Part shown: positions 24,901 through 36,400 of the stretch, in pieces | Layout: the number at the start of each line of letters is the position of its first letter | Position numbering within the stretch: position 1 is the stretch's first letter | DNA from: Adiantum capillus-veneris | Lineage: Eukaryota > Streptophyta > Polypodiopsida > Polypodiales > Pteridaceae | Length of the DNA: 64,000 nt | Assembly: GCA_014529385.2 (NCBI GenBank) | Contig: CM043962.1 | Location: forward strand, 38,719,098-38,783,097 | Direction of reading: 5' to 3' | Notes under the pieces: model-generated | The model's input: the letters and a program-made list of their open reading frames with translations, nothing else | Told to the model about the DNA's origin: nothing | Database searches by the model: none | Position numbers and translations under genes: made by a program

Positions 24901-27900
24901 ACGCTAGTAGCGTGAGGTGTTTGGTCTCAAGACACCACCACTTTTTATTAAATTAAGAAATATGTGGGTGTTAAGGTCCACCACTTGTCCAACCTATAAG
25001 ACTACATCTTAATGGTTATTCTTCTTACTACTTGGAGTGACCATGATAGGTTTTACATGGGGGTTTGGTTCCAAGGTCCACCACTTGTCCAAGCTAACTC
25101 TATTGAAACATAGAGAGAAGCAAAGGTCCTCCCCACTTGTCTAAGCTAGGTCCATTGAAACATGGAGAAGAAGGATGCTCCACCATTTGTCCAAGATAGG
25201 CTCCATTGAAACATGAGAGAAGCAAGCTGCACCATGACTCCAAGATGCTAGGCTCCATCGAAAACATTAAACCCATGACATGGGGATCATCAAGATCAAC
25301 AATTTGTCCAATTATCGCTAGTAGATGAGGGTTTGTCTCAAGATTCACCACTTTTCCACTCTCTATCATATATTAAGATATTGGGTGTTAAGGTCCACCA
25401 CTTGAACCTATAAGTATATCTTAATGGTTTATTCTTGTCTCACCTCTTGAAAGATTCACCCTACTTTTTGCAAGCTCTATGTTTGGTTCATTACTTTTAT
25501 TAAGAATATGTGGGTGTTAAGGTCCCACCACTTTGTCCAACCTATAAGGCTACATCTTAAAGGTTATTCTTTAACACTTACTACTTGGAGTGACCATGAT
25601 AGGTTTTACATGGGGGTTTGGTTCCAAGGTCCACCACTTGTCCAAGCTAACTCTATTGAAACAAGAGAGAAACAAAAGGTCCACCCCTTGTCCAAGCTAG
25701 GGTTCCATTGAAACATGGAGAGAATGGATGCTCCACCATTTGTCCAAGATAGGCTCCATTGAAACATGAGGAGAAGCAAGCTGCACCATGTCTCCAAGAT
25801 GCTAGGCTCCATCGAAAAACATTAAACCCACGATATGTCGTAGATGAGGGGTTTACATTCAAGTCCACCACTTGTCCAAGCTATTATTGCTAGTAGCATG
25901 AGTGGTTTGGTCTCAAGATTCACCACTTTTCACTCTATTCATTATATTAAGAATATGCGGTGTTAAGGTCCACCACTTGTCCAACCTATAAGGCTACATC
26001 TTAAAGGTTATTCTTTCTTACCACTTGGAGTGACCATGATAGGTTTTACATGGGGGTTTGTGTTTCCAAGGTCCACCACTTGTCCAAGCTAACTCTATTG
26101 AAACATAGAGAGAAGCAAAGGTCCACCACTTGTCTAAGCTAGGGTCCATTGAAACATGGAGAGAAGGATGCTCCAACATTGTCCAAGATAGGCTCCATTC
26201 AACATGACGAGAAGCAAGGTGCACCAAGTCTCCAAGATGCTAGGCTCCATCGAAAAACATTAAACCCACGATATTTCGTAGATGAGGGGTTTACATTCAA
26301 GGTCCACACTTGTCCAAGCTATTATTGCTAGTAGCCTGAGTGGTTTGGTCTCAAGATTCACCACTTTTTCATTAAGAATATGTGGGTGTTAAGGTCCACC
26401 ACTTGTCCAACCTATAAGGCTACATCTTAAAGGTTATTCTTCTTACCACTTGGAGTGACCATGATAGGTTTTTACATGGGGTTTGGTTCCAAGGTCCACC
26501 ACTTGTCCAAGCTAACTCTATTGAAACATAGAGAGAACAAAGGTCCACCACTTGTCCAAGCTAGGGTCCATTGAAACATGGAGAGAAGGATGCTCCACCA
26601 TTTGTCCAAGATAGGATCCATTGAAACATGAGGAGAAGCAAGCTGCACCATGTCTCCAAGATGCTAGGCTCCATCGAAATACATTAAACCCACGATATGT
26701 CGTAGATGAGGGGTTTACATTCAAGGTCCACCACTTGTCCAAGCTATTATTGCTAGTAGCCTGAGTGGTTTGGTCTCAAGATTCACCACTTTTCCACTCT
26801 ATGTCATTAAATTAAGAATATGCGCGTGTTAAGGTCCACCACTTGTCCAACCTATAAGGCTACATCTTAAAGGTTATTCTTTTACCACTTAGAGTGACCA
26901 TGATAGGTTTTACATGGGGGTTTGGTTCCAAGGTCCACCACCACTTGTCCAAGCTAACTCTATTGAAACATAGAGAGAAACAAAGGTCCACCACTTGTCC
27001 AAGCTAGGGTCCATTGAAACATGGAGAGAAGGATGCTCCACCATTTGTCGAAGCTAACTCTATTGAAACATGGGGGGTTTACATTCAAGGTCCACCACTT
27101 GTCAAGCTATTAGTGCTAGTAGCACGAGTGGTTTTGTCTCAAGATTCACCACTTTTTCACTCTAAGTCATTATATTAAGAATATTAGGGTGTTAAGGTCC
27201 ACCACTTGTCCAACCTATAAGGCTATATCTTAAAGGTTATTCTTTCTCACCACTTGGAGTGACCATGATAGGTTTTAAATGGGGTTTTGGTTCCAAGGTC
27301 CACCACTTGTCCAAGCTAACTCTATTGAATAATAGAGAGAAGTAAAGGTCCACCACTTGTCCAAGCTAGGGTCCATTGAAACATGGAGAGAAGGATGCTC
27401 CACCATTTGTCCAAGATAGGCTCCATTGAAACATGAAGAGAAGCAAGATGCACGATGTCTCCAAGATGCTAGGCTCCATCGAAATACCTTAAAACCACGA
27501 TATTTCGTAGATGGGGGTTTACTTTCAAGGTCCACCACTTGTCCAAGCTATTATCGCTAGTAGCATGGTTTTGGTCTCAAGATTCACCAGTTTTCCACGC
27601 TATGTCATTATATAAGAATAATCTGGGTGTTAAGGTCCACCACTTGTCCAACCTATAAGGCTATATTCTAAATGATATTTTTTTTGACCACTTGGAATGT
27701 GCATGATATGTTTTACATGGGGTTTTATTCCAAGGTCCACCACTTGTCCAAGCTAGATCTATTACATATATATTATACATACAATATTCAACTAGATTCC
27801 CTACCTATCATGTCCAGTAGCATGGATGCTCTAGCTTGAAGGTCCACCACTTGTCCAACCTATACTCTCTTATGTAAGGGAAATCTCGCTATAAATTCAA

Positions 27901-27905
27901 AACCT

Positions 27906-27990
27906 TCCCGCCTAAATTTAAAATATCCCTCCCAAATCTTAAATATCCCGCCTAAATTTTAAACTATCCCGCCCAAATTTTAAAATTCAA
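27906..27990. repeat. Four 20-21 bp repeats with TCCCGCC boxes
   Basis: Units starting at 27906, 27926, 27946 and 27967 share TCCCGCCTAAATTTTAAA with small changes (one box reads TCCCTCC). The boxes resemble the core of plant E2F sites (TTTCCCGCC type), but the repeats are AT-rich and no promoter is evident nearby. Confidence 0.7.
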
Positions 27991-28495
27991 ACTTTTTTAT
28001 AAAAAATTAAATTTTACTACTTAAATTTAAAATATTCCACGCAAAATTGATTTTAAATTCAAGTTTACCACAAAAAGATATCATTAAACCACCAAATTCA
28101 AATATGCAAACCTCAAATCATTATATTGTACATAAATTCAAACAAATTCAAATTAACAAGCCTAAACTGATATTAGTTTGCATAGATATGAATTTATCAC
28201 ACTAAATTATGTCACCATGTTAGAGAGAGTGGTTAGAGAATTTTGAACAAGGTCCACCACTTGTCGAACCTAGATACCAAGAAGGATTGAGTGTACAAGG
28301 TTATTGTTTGGAGGGTCCTTATAGTCCATTGGTCTTAAGGTCCCACCACTTGTGGTAAGGGTCACCAAAAAGTGTATATATTCATCCAAAGAAATACACA
28401 ATTTTTTTGGTCTACATGTCTAGTTTAAACCATTTATGTCCATTAGGTGTATCACTAAACAACACTACTATTTTTGAGAAACAGAAGTTTACAAT
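27991..28495. other. AT-rich spacer with scattered core copies
   Basis: No gene is seen. Single copies of the array core remain near 28250 (ACTTGTCGAACC) and 28340, so this is the frayed right edge of the main array. Confidence 0.6.
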
Positions 28496-28826
28496 CATAT
28501 CTACAAATGGATAAGAGGAAAATCAGCTCAGCATACATCCAGAACTCGCTACAAGAATCGACTTTAACAGATCACGCAAGTAAGTCTTCCATTCAATTTA
28601 CTAGTATTACAATGTGTTAGTTATTTGTGATATTAATGTATGTATATATACTATGTGTGTCATATCTACAAATGGATTAGAGGAAAATCAGCTCAGCATA
28701 CATCCAGAACTCGCTACAAGAATCGACTTTAACAGATCACGCAAGTAAGTCTTCCATTCAATTTTACTAGTATTACAATGTGTTAGTTATTTGTGATATT
28801 TATGTATGTATATATACTATGTGTGC
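28496..28826. repeat. 165-bp tandem duplication
   Basis: Two almost identical copies begin at 28496 and 28661 with CATATCTACAAATGGAT. Each contains CGCAAGTAAGTCTTCC, which has the form of a splice donor, and ends in TA-rich sequence. No coding frame is shared. Confidence 0.9.
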
Positions 28827-28939
28827 ATATCGTAATTAAGTGTAATTGTGTATCTGCATTATGTATGAGTATTACAATGAAATAACACAAATATACATAC
28901 ATACACATAGATAAACACAGACGCACACATACATGAGCA

Positions 28940-29290
28940 TGTATTTTCAAGAGAGAGATAGCAATAAGAGATAGATAGATAGAGAGAGAGAGAGATAAAT
29001 AATGTTTTTTAGAGAGAGGAGAGAGAAAGATAACAGATTTCACTGTGTTTATGTATGTGGAGAGAGGAAGACGATGTATGGGAATATGTGCACGTATTTT
29101 CAAGAGAGAGACAACAAGATAACAGATTTCATTGTGGTTATGTATGTGGAAGTGAGGAAGACGATGTGTGGGAATATGTGCATGTATTTTCAAGAGAGAG
29201 ACAGCAAGATAACAGATTTCACTGTGGTTATGTATGTGGAAGAGAGAAGACGATGTGTGGGAATATGTGTATGTGTGCGGGGATACGTTT
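28940..29290. repeat. GA-rich minisatellite, 90-bp unit
   Basis: The phrase GTATTTTCAAGAGAGAGA recurs, with a clear 90-bp step between about 29094 and 29184 and weaker copies on either side (about 28940 and 29020). Unit length is a multiple of three, so several frames stay open through it; I regard these as accidental. Confidence 0.8.
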
Positions 29291-29292
29291 AA

Positions 29293-29888
29293 ACTATGTA
29301 TCTCTGTCTTTTGACGAGAGAGTGTGTGTGCAAGAAGAGTTACAGAGAACCATCTTCTCTATATGGAGAAAGACAGAGAGTGAGAGAGAGAGAAATACCT
29401 GTTTTTTCTCTATTCGTGAGGTGTGCAATGTCTCCTGAGAAGACTGCCCGATCCTGCCATTCTGGAAAGCGTTGTGTCGCTGCTGTTTCTTTGTTTGTGC
29501 GCGAACTTTCAATCCTGTGCACTCACCTGTGTGTTGTGTACGATGCCGAGCTTGCTCCTCTACGCGCGCGTATACTCCAACTGTGTGCGATCCGTGTGCG
29601 CTTTTCTGTGTTTTTTGGCTGCTCGCCTGCTTTCTCTGTGTGCGTTTCTCGTGGCTCTCTGTGTGCCTAATCTTGATAGGGGTTTATTAGAAATGCCACG
29701 TATGCTACAAGTCATGTTTTATCATAGAATTAAAAAAAACAAAAGCAATATAAAAAATTAACCAATTCACACGGCCAAAATTAAAGAAATCATGGTTGAA
29801 AATATGAAAAACATGCATAACTCTATACTAGGAATTCACTTAAAAAAAAAAAATCTTTGCTGCCCTAGCGCTGCCCCTCGAGCCCCGA
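29293..29888. other. Non-coding stretch, GA/CT-rich then AT-rich
   Basis: Several overlapping open frames on both strands exist here but show low-complexity composition (Ser, Cys, Leu runs) and no domain. No gene can be supported. Confidence 0.5.
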
Positions 29889-30022
29889 CCCCCCCGGGGC
29901 GCTGCCCCGGACCCCGCCCAGAAAATATCCCAAAATCAACCTCCCAAGCCCCGCCATCCCCCGGGGCGCTGCCCGGACCCCGCCCAGAACAATATCCCAA
30001 AATCAACCTCCCAAGCACCGCC
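29889..30022. repeat. GC-rich 67-bp duplication
   Basis: Two copies, 67 bp apart, of a segment containing CCCCGGGGCGCTGCC then GGACCCCGCCCAGAA and ATATCCCAAAATCAACCTCC. The CCCCGGGG palindrome and the GC content stand out sharply from the AT-rich surroundings. Confidence 0.85.
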
Positions 30023-30129
30023 ATCGAGCTCGCGCGTATATTCCACATCCCCATCAAGAGCGCTATCCCCAAACTCACGTGGAAGCGCTGCCTTTGTCAC
30101 CCCATTTGTGGCATTGCCTAAGACCCCGC

Positions 30130-30715
30130 ATCTGGAGTGTGCTAAATATGGGACACATTCTTCATTAGTGAAATTTTGAACATAAATTATATTAGCACAT
30201 ACTTAAATATAATACAAATATTAACATATTAGTATACTACTATAATTTACTATAGCAGTTTCTAGATTATGTCCCATACTATATTTAGGTGCCAAAGTTT
30301 GGCCTTTGGTCCTAGATTTAGCCAAGTGGTCAACACATATAGGACCAAGTGCACACTGTGCCACAAAACTTGGCCACCACTTCACTTGCCAAAGTTTAGG
30401 CCACATGGTCAATCCTAACTTTCCAATGTTCTTATTATGTCACCTTTTGCCTCGATGGAAAACCTAGGTTGTTTTCACTACTCAGGCACTTCAAGCCACA
30501 ATAAAATTGTCATTACTCTTCGACAACTCTTTTGTTCAAGTCTTTGAAAAAACATTGTTTAAGGCCACCCTAAACCATTTTCATTTAGGGGTGTCTAAAA
30601 CTAGCTTTTTGGCAATTCGAGAAGAAAATGGTCAAAGTTTTATACTTAGTTTTTAACACTTGACCAATTCAAATATTGGAAAGCGAGGTCTTGTAAATAC
30701 TTTTCTTTGGGACAT
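30130..30715. other. No gene seen
   Basis: Ordinary AT-rich sequence without an open frame of note or a clear repeat. CACTT/CCAAG-rich phrases near 30300-30420 may be very diverged relatives of the array core. Confidence 0.5.
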
Positions 30716-30719
30716 CACA

Positions 30720-33370
30720 CATTAAAACTAGGTCCCTCACTTGTACCACAAGCTATGCTCTAATACAATAAAGGGCTTTTGGTTTCAAGATGCACCACTT
30801 TCCCAACCTTGATTCTTCATTATAGAAGCTAGCTCTACTTAGACATTTAATAGCAAGTCTTGCAGCAAGTTCAGATTGACATTTTCCATGGCAGCTAGGT
30901 CCACCACTTATCTAAGCTATGCTCTAATAGAGTAAGGGGGGGTTTTGGTTTCTAAAGATCCACCACTTGTCCAAACTTGATTTGGGAAGCAAGGTCCTAT
31001 AATAGTTTGCTTTGGACATCTTCAACATTACAACTAAGTCCACCACTTCTCCAAGCTATGTTCTAATACACTAAGGAGGTTTTGGTTTCAAGGAGAACCA
31101 CTTGTACGACTTGTTTTTGGAAGTAAGGTCTTTACATAGTTCACCTTGGACCTTGGACATTGGATACTACAACTAAGCCCACCACTTGTCCAAGATATCC
31201 TCTATATATAGCCAAAGGGTTTGGGTTTCAAGATTCACCACTTTTTTCCAACCTTTCTTCCATTAAAGAAAGGAGGGGCTTTATAACTAGGTCCACCACT
31301 TGTCCAAGCTATGCTCTGATATGGAAAGGGGGATTTTGGTTTCAAGGTCCACACGTGTTCAACCTTGCAAGACTCAAGGGATACTTGGACATTGGAAAGC
31401 ATAGTCCTATAGTAGTTGATAGGTGGCAGTGGGTATTACAACTAGGTCCAACCTATGCTCTCATATCGCAAAGAGGCTTTGCTTTCAAGGTCCACCACTT
31501 GTCCAACCTTACTTCCATTAAAGAAATGAGGGGCTACGTAAACATTGGCAAGCAAGGTAGCAAGGTTCTAAGGTGTTTCACCTTGGATATTGGGCATTAT
31601 AACTAGGTCCACCACTTGTCCAAGCTATGCTCTGATAAAGAAAGGGGATTTTCGTTTAAAGGTCCACCATGTGTTCAACCTTTCTAATATAGAAAGGGGA
31701 TTTTTGTTTCAAGGTCCACCACGTGTTCAACCTTGAAAGACTCAAGGGATACTTGGACATTGGAAAGCATAGTCTTATAGTAGTTGATAGGTGGCAGTGG
31801 GTATTAAAACTAGGTCCAACCTATGCTCTTATATAGCAAAGAGGCTTTGGTTTCAAGGTCCACCACTTGTCCAACCTTACTTCCATTAAAGAAATGAGGG
31901 GCTACGTAAACATTGGCAAGCAAGGTAGCAAAGTCCTAAGGTATTTCACCTTGGATATTGGGCATTATAACTAGGTCCACCACTTGTCCAAGCTATGCTC
32001 TGATAAAGAAAGGGGATTTTCGTTTCAAGGTCCACCATGTGTTCAACCTTTCTAATATAGAAAGGGGATTTTTGTTTCAAGGTCCACCACGTGTTCAACC
32101 TTGAAAGACTCAAGGGATACTTGGACATTGGAAGCATAGTCCTTATAGTAGTTGATAGGTGGCAGTGGGTATTAAAACTAGGTCCAACCTATGCTCTTAT
32201 ATAGCAAAGAGGCTTTGGTTTCAAGGTCCACCACTTGTCCAACCTTACTTCCATTAAAGAAATGAGGGGCTACGTAAACATTGGCAAGCAAGGTAGCAAA
32301 GTCCTAAGGTATTTCACCTTGGATATTGGGCATTATAACTAGGTCCACCACTTGTCCAAGCTATGCTCTGATAAAGAAAGGGGATTTTCGTTTCAAGGTC
32401 CACCAGTGTTCAACCTTTCTAATATAGAAAGGGGATTTTTGTTTCAAGGTCCACCACGTGTTCAACCTTGAAAGACTCAAGGGATACTTGGACATTGGAA
32501 AGCATAGTCTTATAGTAGTTGATAGGTGGCAGTGGGTATTAAAACTAGGTCCAACCTATGCTCTTATATAGCAAAGAGGCTTTGGTTTCAAGGTCCACCA
32601 CTTGTCCAACCTTACTTCCATTAAAGAAATGAGGGGCTACGTAAACATTGGCAAGCAAGGTAGCAAAGTCCTAAGGTATTTCACCTTGGATATTGGGCAT
32701 TATAACTAGGTCCACCACTTGTCCAAGCTATGCTCTGATAAAGAAAGGGGATTTTCGTTTCAAGGTCCACCATGTGTTCAACCTTTCTAATATAGAAAGG
32801 GGATTTTTGTTTCAAGGTCCACCACGTGTTCAACCTTGAAAGACTCAAGGGATACTTGGACATTGGAAAGCATAGTCTTATAGTAGTTGATAGGTGGCAG
32901 TGGGTATTAAAACTAGGTCCAACCTATGCTCTTATATAGCAAAGAGGCTTTGGTTTCAAGGTCCACCACTTGTCCAACCTTACTTCCATTAAAGAAATGA
33001 GGGGCTACATAAACATTGGCAAGCAAGGTAGCAAAGTCCTAAGGTATTTCACCTTGGATATTGGGCATTATAACTAGGTCCACCACTTGTCCAAGCTATG
33101 CTCTGATATAGAAAGGGGATTTTTGTTTCAAGGTCCACCACGTGTTCAACCTTGAAAGACTCAAGGGATACTTGGACATTGGAAAGCATAGTCCTATAGT
33201 AGTTGATAGGTGGCAGTGGGTATTACAACTAGGTCCACCACTTGTCCAACCTATGCTCTCATATAGCAAAGAGGCTTTGGTTTCAAGGTCCACCACTTGT
33301 CCAACCTTGCTTCCATTAATATAGCAAGGAGGATTTGGTCTCAAGGTTCACCACTTGTCCAACCTATGCA
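30720..33370. repeat. Second satellite array, 368-bp period, same core
   Basis: The phrase GATAGGTGGCAGTGGGTATT recurs near 31417, 31786, 32154, 32521, 32889 and 33205, giving steps of about 367-369 bp and a last one of 316 bp. Each period carries several copies of GGTCCACCACTTGTCCAA, including variants CACGTGTTCAACC. From 30720 to 31150 the copies are diverged; from 31150 to 33370 they are nearly identical. The monomer has no other resemblance to the 441-bp monomer of the main array. Confidence 0.92.
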
Positions 33371-33457
33371 AACCTTTTTCATGTTGTAGCATGATTTTTG
33401 GTTTGAAGAGTATTTTTCTATAACTATGGATTTAACAATGTAATCTTTTTACTTACA

Positions 33458-36400
33458 GGATGGACTTCGAATCTGGGGAGAAAGTACATATGATACTTGA
33501 CAATGAAATCGTTGGTATTGGTTGTGTGTGTAGAACAGATCCATATTCCACTTGTGGTGGTACAAAGATAGGGCTGGGAAATGTCTCCATACTAGTGGAG
33601 GAATGCTTGAAGGATGTGGTCCTACCTTTTCCTACAATGGATACTTCATCTCTCCAAGGCTCATTATGGAGTGCTGTTCGATGGTCAAAGCTTCTTTTGC
33701 AATCTTTTGTATTAAATGGGAACTTAATTGATCCACACGAAAGCTACAATGGTGATGAAGAACATGATCATTCTGATCCTCTAGTTACAGATGCAATACC
33801 TATGACAAGCCCAGAATTTGAAGCAATGATTCGAGAGTCTTGGAGAAATCAGAGGGTCCTTTTAAAAGATGACACAATGATGCAAACCATGAATGAAGGG
33901 ACCATCTTATATGTATTTCCACATGATTATGTCAACTTTCAGGAACTTGGTCCTGATTGTGTGGGTGTGGGTATTGAAAGAGAAAATGCAAGCATTCATG
34001 ATGTGGTTGAAGTGGGTAGCATCACTTTGCTAAAGTGGCCCATCAAGCAGACAACAATGTTGAATGGGAGCCCATTACAACGCTTTGTTCCTGTTGATGG
34101 CATGCATGCTACATATGAGGATGTATCCAACGATGGCAATGTTGGAAAAAAACTTGATGGGAGTAATGTTGTCCAGTTGTCAAGGAAGAGACGATACACT
34201 TTCATGAACAGGACTCAAAAATCAAAAGCAGCACCAGCTTCGACTTTTTACCTTTCAAACAAATCAATTCAAAGGGTATCATGCATTGCTTGTTGTGCAC
34301 AAAAAATGCTGCCAATTTGCAGATCGTGATATGGTGACAAGGTTACGACAACAATTTTGGGGAGAGTCTCAAAAATCACGCACTAATTATGTTTATGATG
34401 TTCTTTCTATATGTTATCAGAAAGATGAGAAGTCACGATACCAATTCAGGCTAAATGGCTCTATTGTTTGTTGTAGAGCATGGTATGAGCTACATGGAAT
34501 ACCAAAGACATCATTTTATCGATACAAGGAGAACTTTGAAAATGGTGTGCGCCAATATGTACATGGGAACACATGTACATTGAGAAGGGGACTTCAACAT
34601 ACTAGTTTAGCAAGAGCACTACTAAACGAGTTTGTGGAAAATAACTCTGAGAAAATGCCACATAGAAGTAGAACACTGCTAGATGGCTCAAGAGAGACTC
34701 AATTGGTGATTCCATCAACATACAAACAAGTGGATATTTTATGTGAAATCAACACGACACTTGACCAAATGGGCTATGAGAAGAAGCTATCCCAATCTTC
34801 TTTTGGTAGAATTTGGAACAAAGAGTACCCACATGTCACTTTAACAAAGACGAGTGAGTTCTCTAAGTGCAATATTTGTAGTTCAATCAAGGCAAGGTTA
34901 GAAGCTAAACCTTCTCTTGAAGAGAGAGCTCTTCTCTTGAGGGAGAGAGAAGTTCACATGGCACAACAAAAGAGTTGCAGAAGCCTATATTATGCATGGC
35001 GCACGTATTCAGAAACTCAACCACAAAAATATGTATGCATAATCCATGATAAGATGGATCAAAAGAAGACTGCCATTCCTAGATTACGCATTGTTCCCAA
35101 GGGTGTGGATTCAGGATATAATCTGCAGGTGGCATTGATTGGCATGATCACTCATGGACATGGAGAAGGTCATTACGGACACTTTGTCTTGAATGGTTTG
35201 TGGCCAGCTGATCCAAATCTTACAATTGGCTCAATTGCTAATTGTTTACATAACCTCGAGAGGATAGATAAGCATCCTCTTGGTGATCTAGTAACAAATG
35301 GACTTCCAAGGAGCAATATTTCACTACTACATGCTTTGAACTCAAGGGATGCTTTGGACTACCATAACTTGAGTGATGGAAAAGAGCCCATTGTGTAGTC
35401 GTCAGAAATTGCAGAAGAGGAATTGGGGTCAACATTTCGCAGATTGCCAGAGAACTTGTTGCTACAATTGGATAATTGTGCAGGGGAAAACAAAAATCGA
35501 TACTTATTTGCCTATTTGTCAATGCTTGTTGCAAGGGGTGTTTTCAAAACCATCCAGCTGGGATTTTTAATGGTTGGGCATACACATGAGGACATAGACG
35601 CCATGTTTAGTAGGTTTTCAGAGAAGTTGAGAGTTACACAAACCTATACTTTGCCACATTTGATGGATACATTACGAAACAGCTCATCTTCATCTCCAGC
35701 TCCATTTTTTCTCACCAAGATCCCTGATTTCAAGCAATATTGTGATGGCTATCTTTGTGATGGACAAGACATACTTGTTGGACATTCCAAACCGCTTCAG
35801 TTCAGGTTCTTTATGCAGGATGAGACACCAATGATGCAATATAAGGCACATGTAGGTGTATCAAGTTGGAGTGGAAGTATTCGCCTTTGGAAAACAGACA
35901 CAGAAGGCAAGCCAATGTTACCACATGGAGATCCACCTCTAGTACAAATGGCGGAGTATGTCAAGGCCCACGAAGAAGTCATTTTAGGGCTAAAGAACTA
36001 TATAAAATTTTGGAAAAATTTAGGGAATGGTTCAAGTATTCCGCGATATTATAGACCCGTGATAGATTATTGGAGTAAGGTAATTGAAGAGATTGGAAAA
36101 GCAATCATATCAGAGGGAGTCTTGTATGAAATATTTTGGCCAAAAACTCAAGAATATTCTCATCTACAAAGCACTACAATGAATTTGCAACAAGGAGCAG
36201 AAAGATTCCTAGGCCTTGAAGAGTTGAACGATCATTTTTGTGGGCCTCAACGAGATAGGCCAAGGGAAGAGTTTGACCCTATGTCTGATGTGCACCAAGG
36301 TGACTTTCTTATGCTTGTTCCGAGTGACACAGAAATCTATCCAGTGTGGCTTGCAATGGCTTTATCTGACATTGATAATGAGCCTACATCACCAAACTAC

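Larger units (their letters stand above)
5580..27765. repeat. Main satellite array, ~441-bp monomer built on a 20-22 bp core
   Basis: A landmark phrase, CATGATAGGTTTTACATGGG, recurs about every 441 bp (for example near 6131, 6572 and 7017), with some shorter monomers near 362 bp. Each full monomer holds four or five copies of the core GGTCCACCACTTGTCCAAGC, in variants ending AGCTA or ACCTA, separated by phrases such as TCCATTGAAACATGGAGAGA and TCTCAAGATTCACCACTTTT. By eye there are roughly 50 monomers and some 200 core copies. Open frames in the array, all of the DKWWTL / AWTSGGP kind on the minus strand, are by-products of the repeat and not genes. The left edge lies about 70 bp from the acceptor of the ParB-like exon. 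Confidence 0.95.

Noticed and set aside
5745-27538. Many similar minus-strand open frames of 60-100 residues with LDKWWTL, AWTSGGP and CFSSCFNGAYLGQMVEH
   Set aside because: They are translations of the satellite in several frames; the same core is read in all three frames and no start, splice or codon signal is shared beyond the repeat itself.
29002-29761. Open frames through the GA-rich minisatellite and the following CT-rich stretch
   Set aside because: Unit length divisible by three keeps frames open by chance; products are low-complexity.
5580-33370. CRISPR-like regular repeats
   Set aside because: The spacers are themselves repeated, units are of uneven length, and the genome is eukaryotic.
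34273-34319. A 47-base GT-AG interval that would join the first two frames of the transposase-like gene
   Set aside because: It is shorter than usual plant introns and would remove a Cys-rich segment that looks coding; a one-base frameshift explains the data better.
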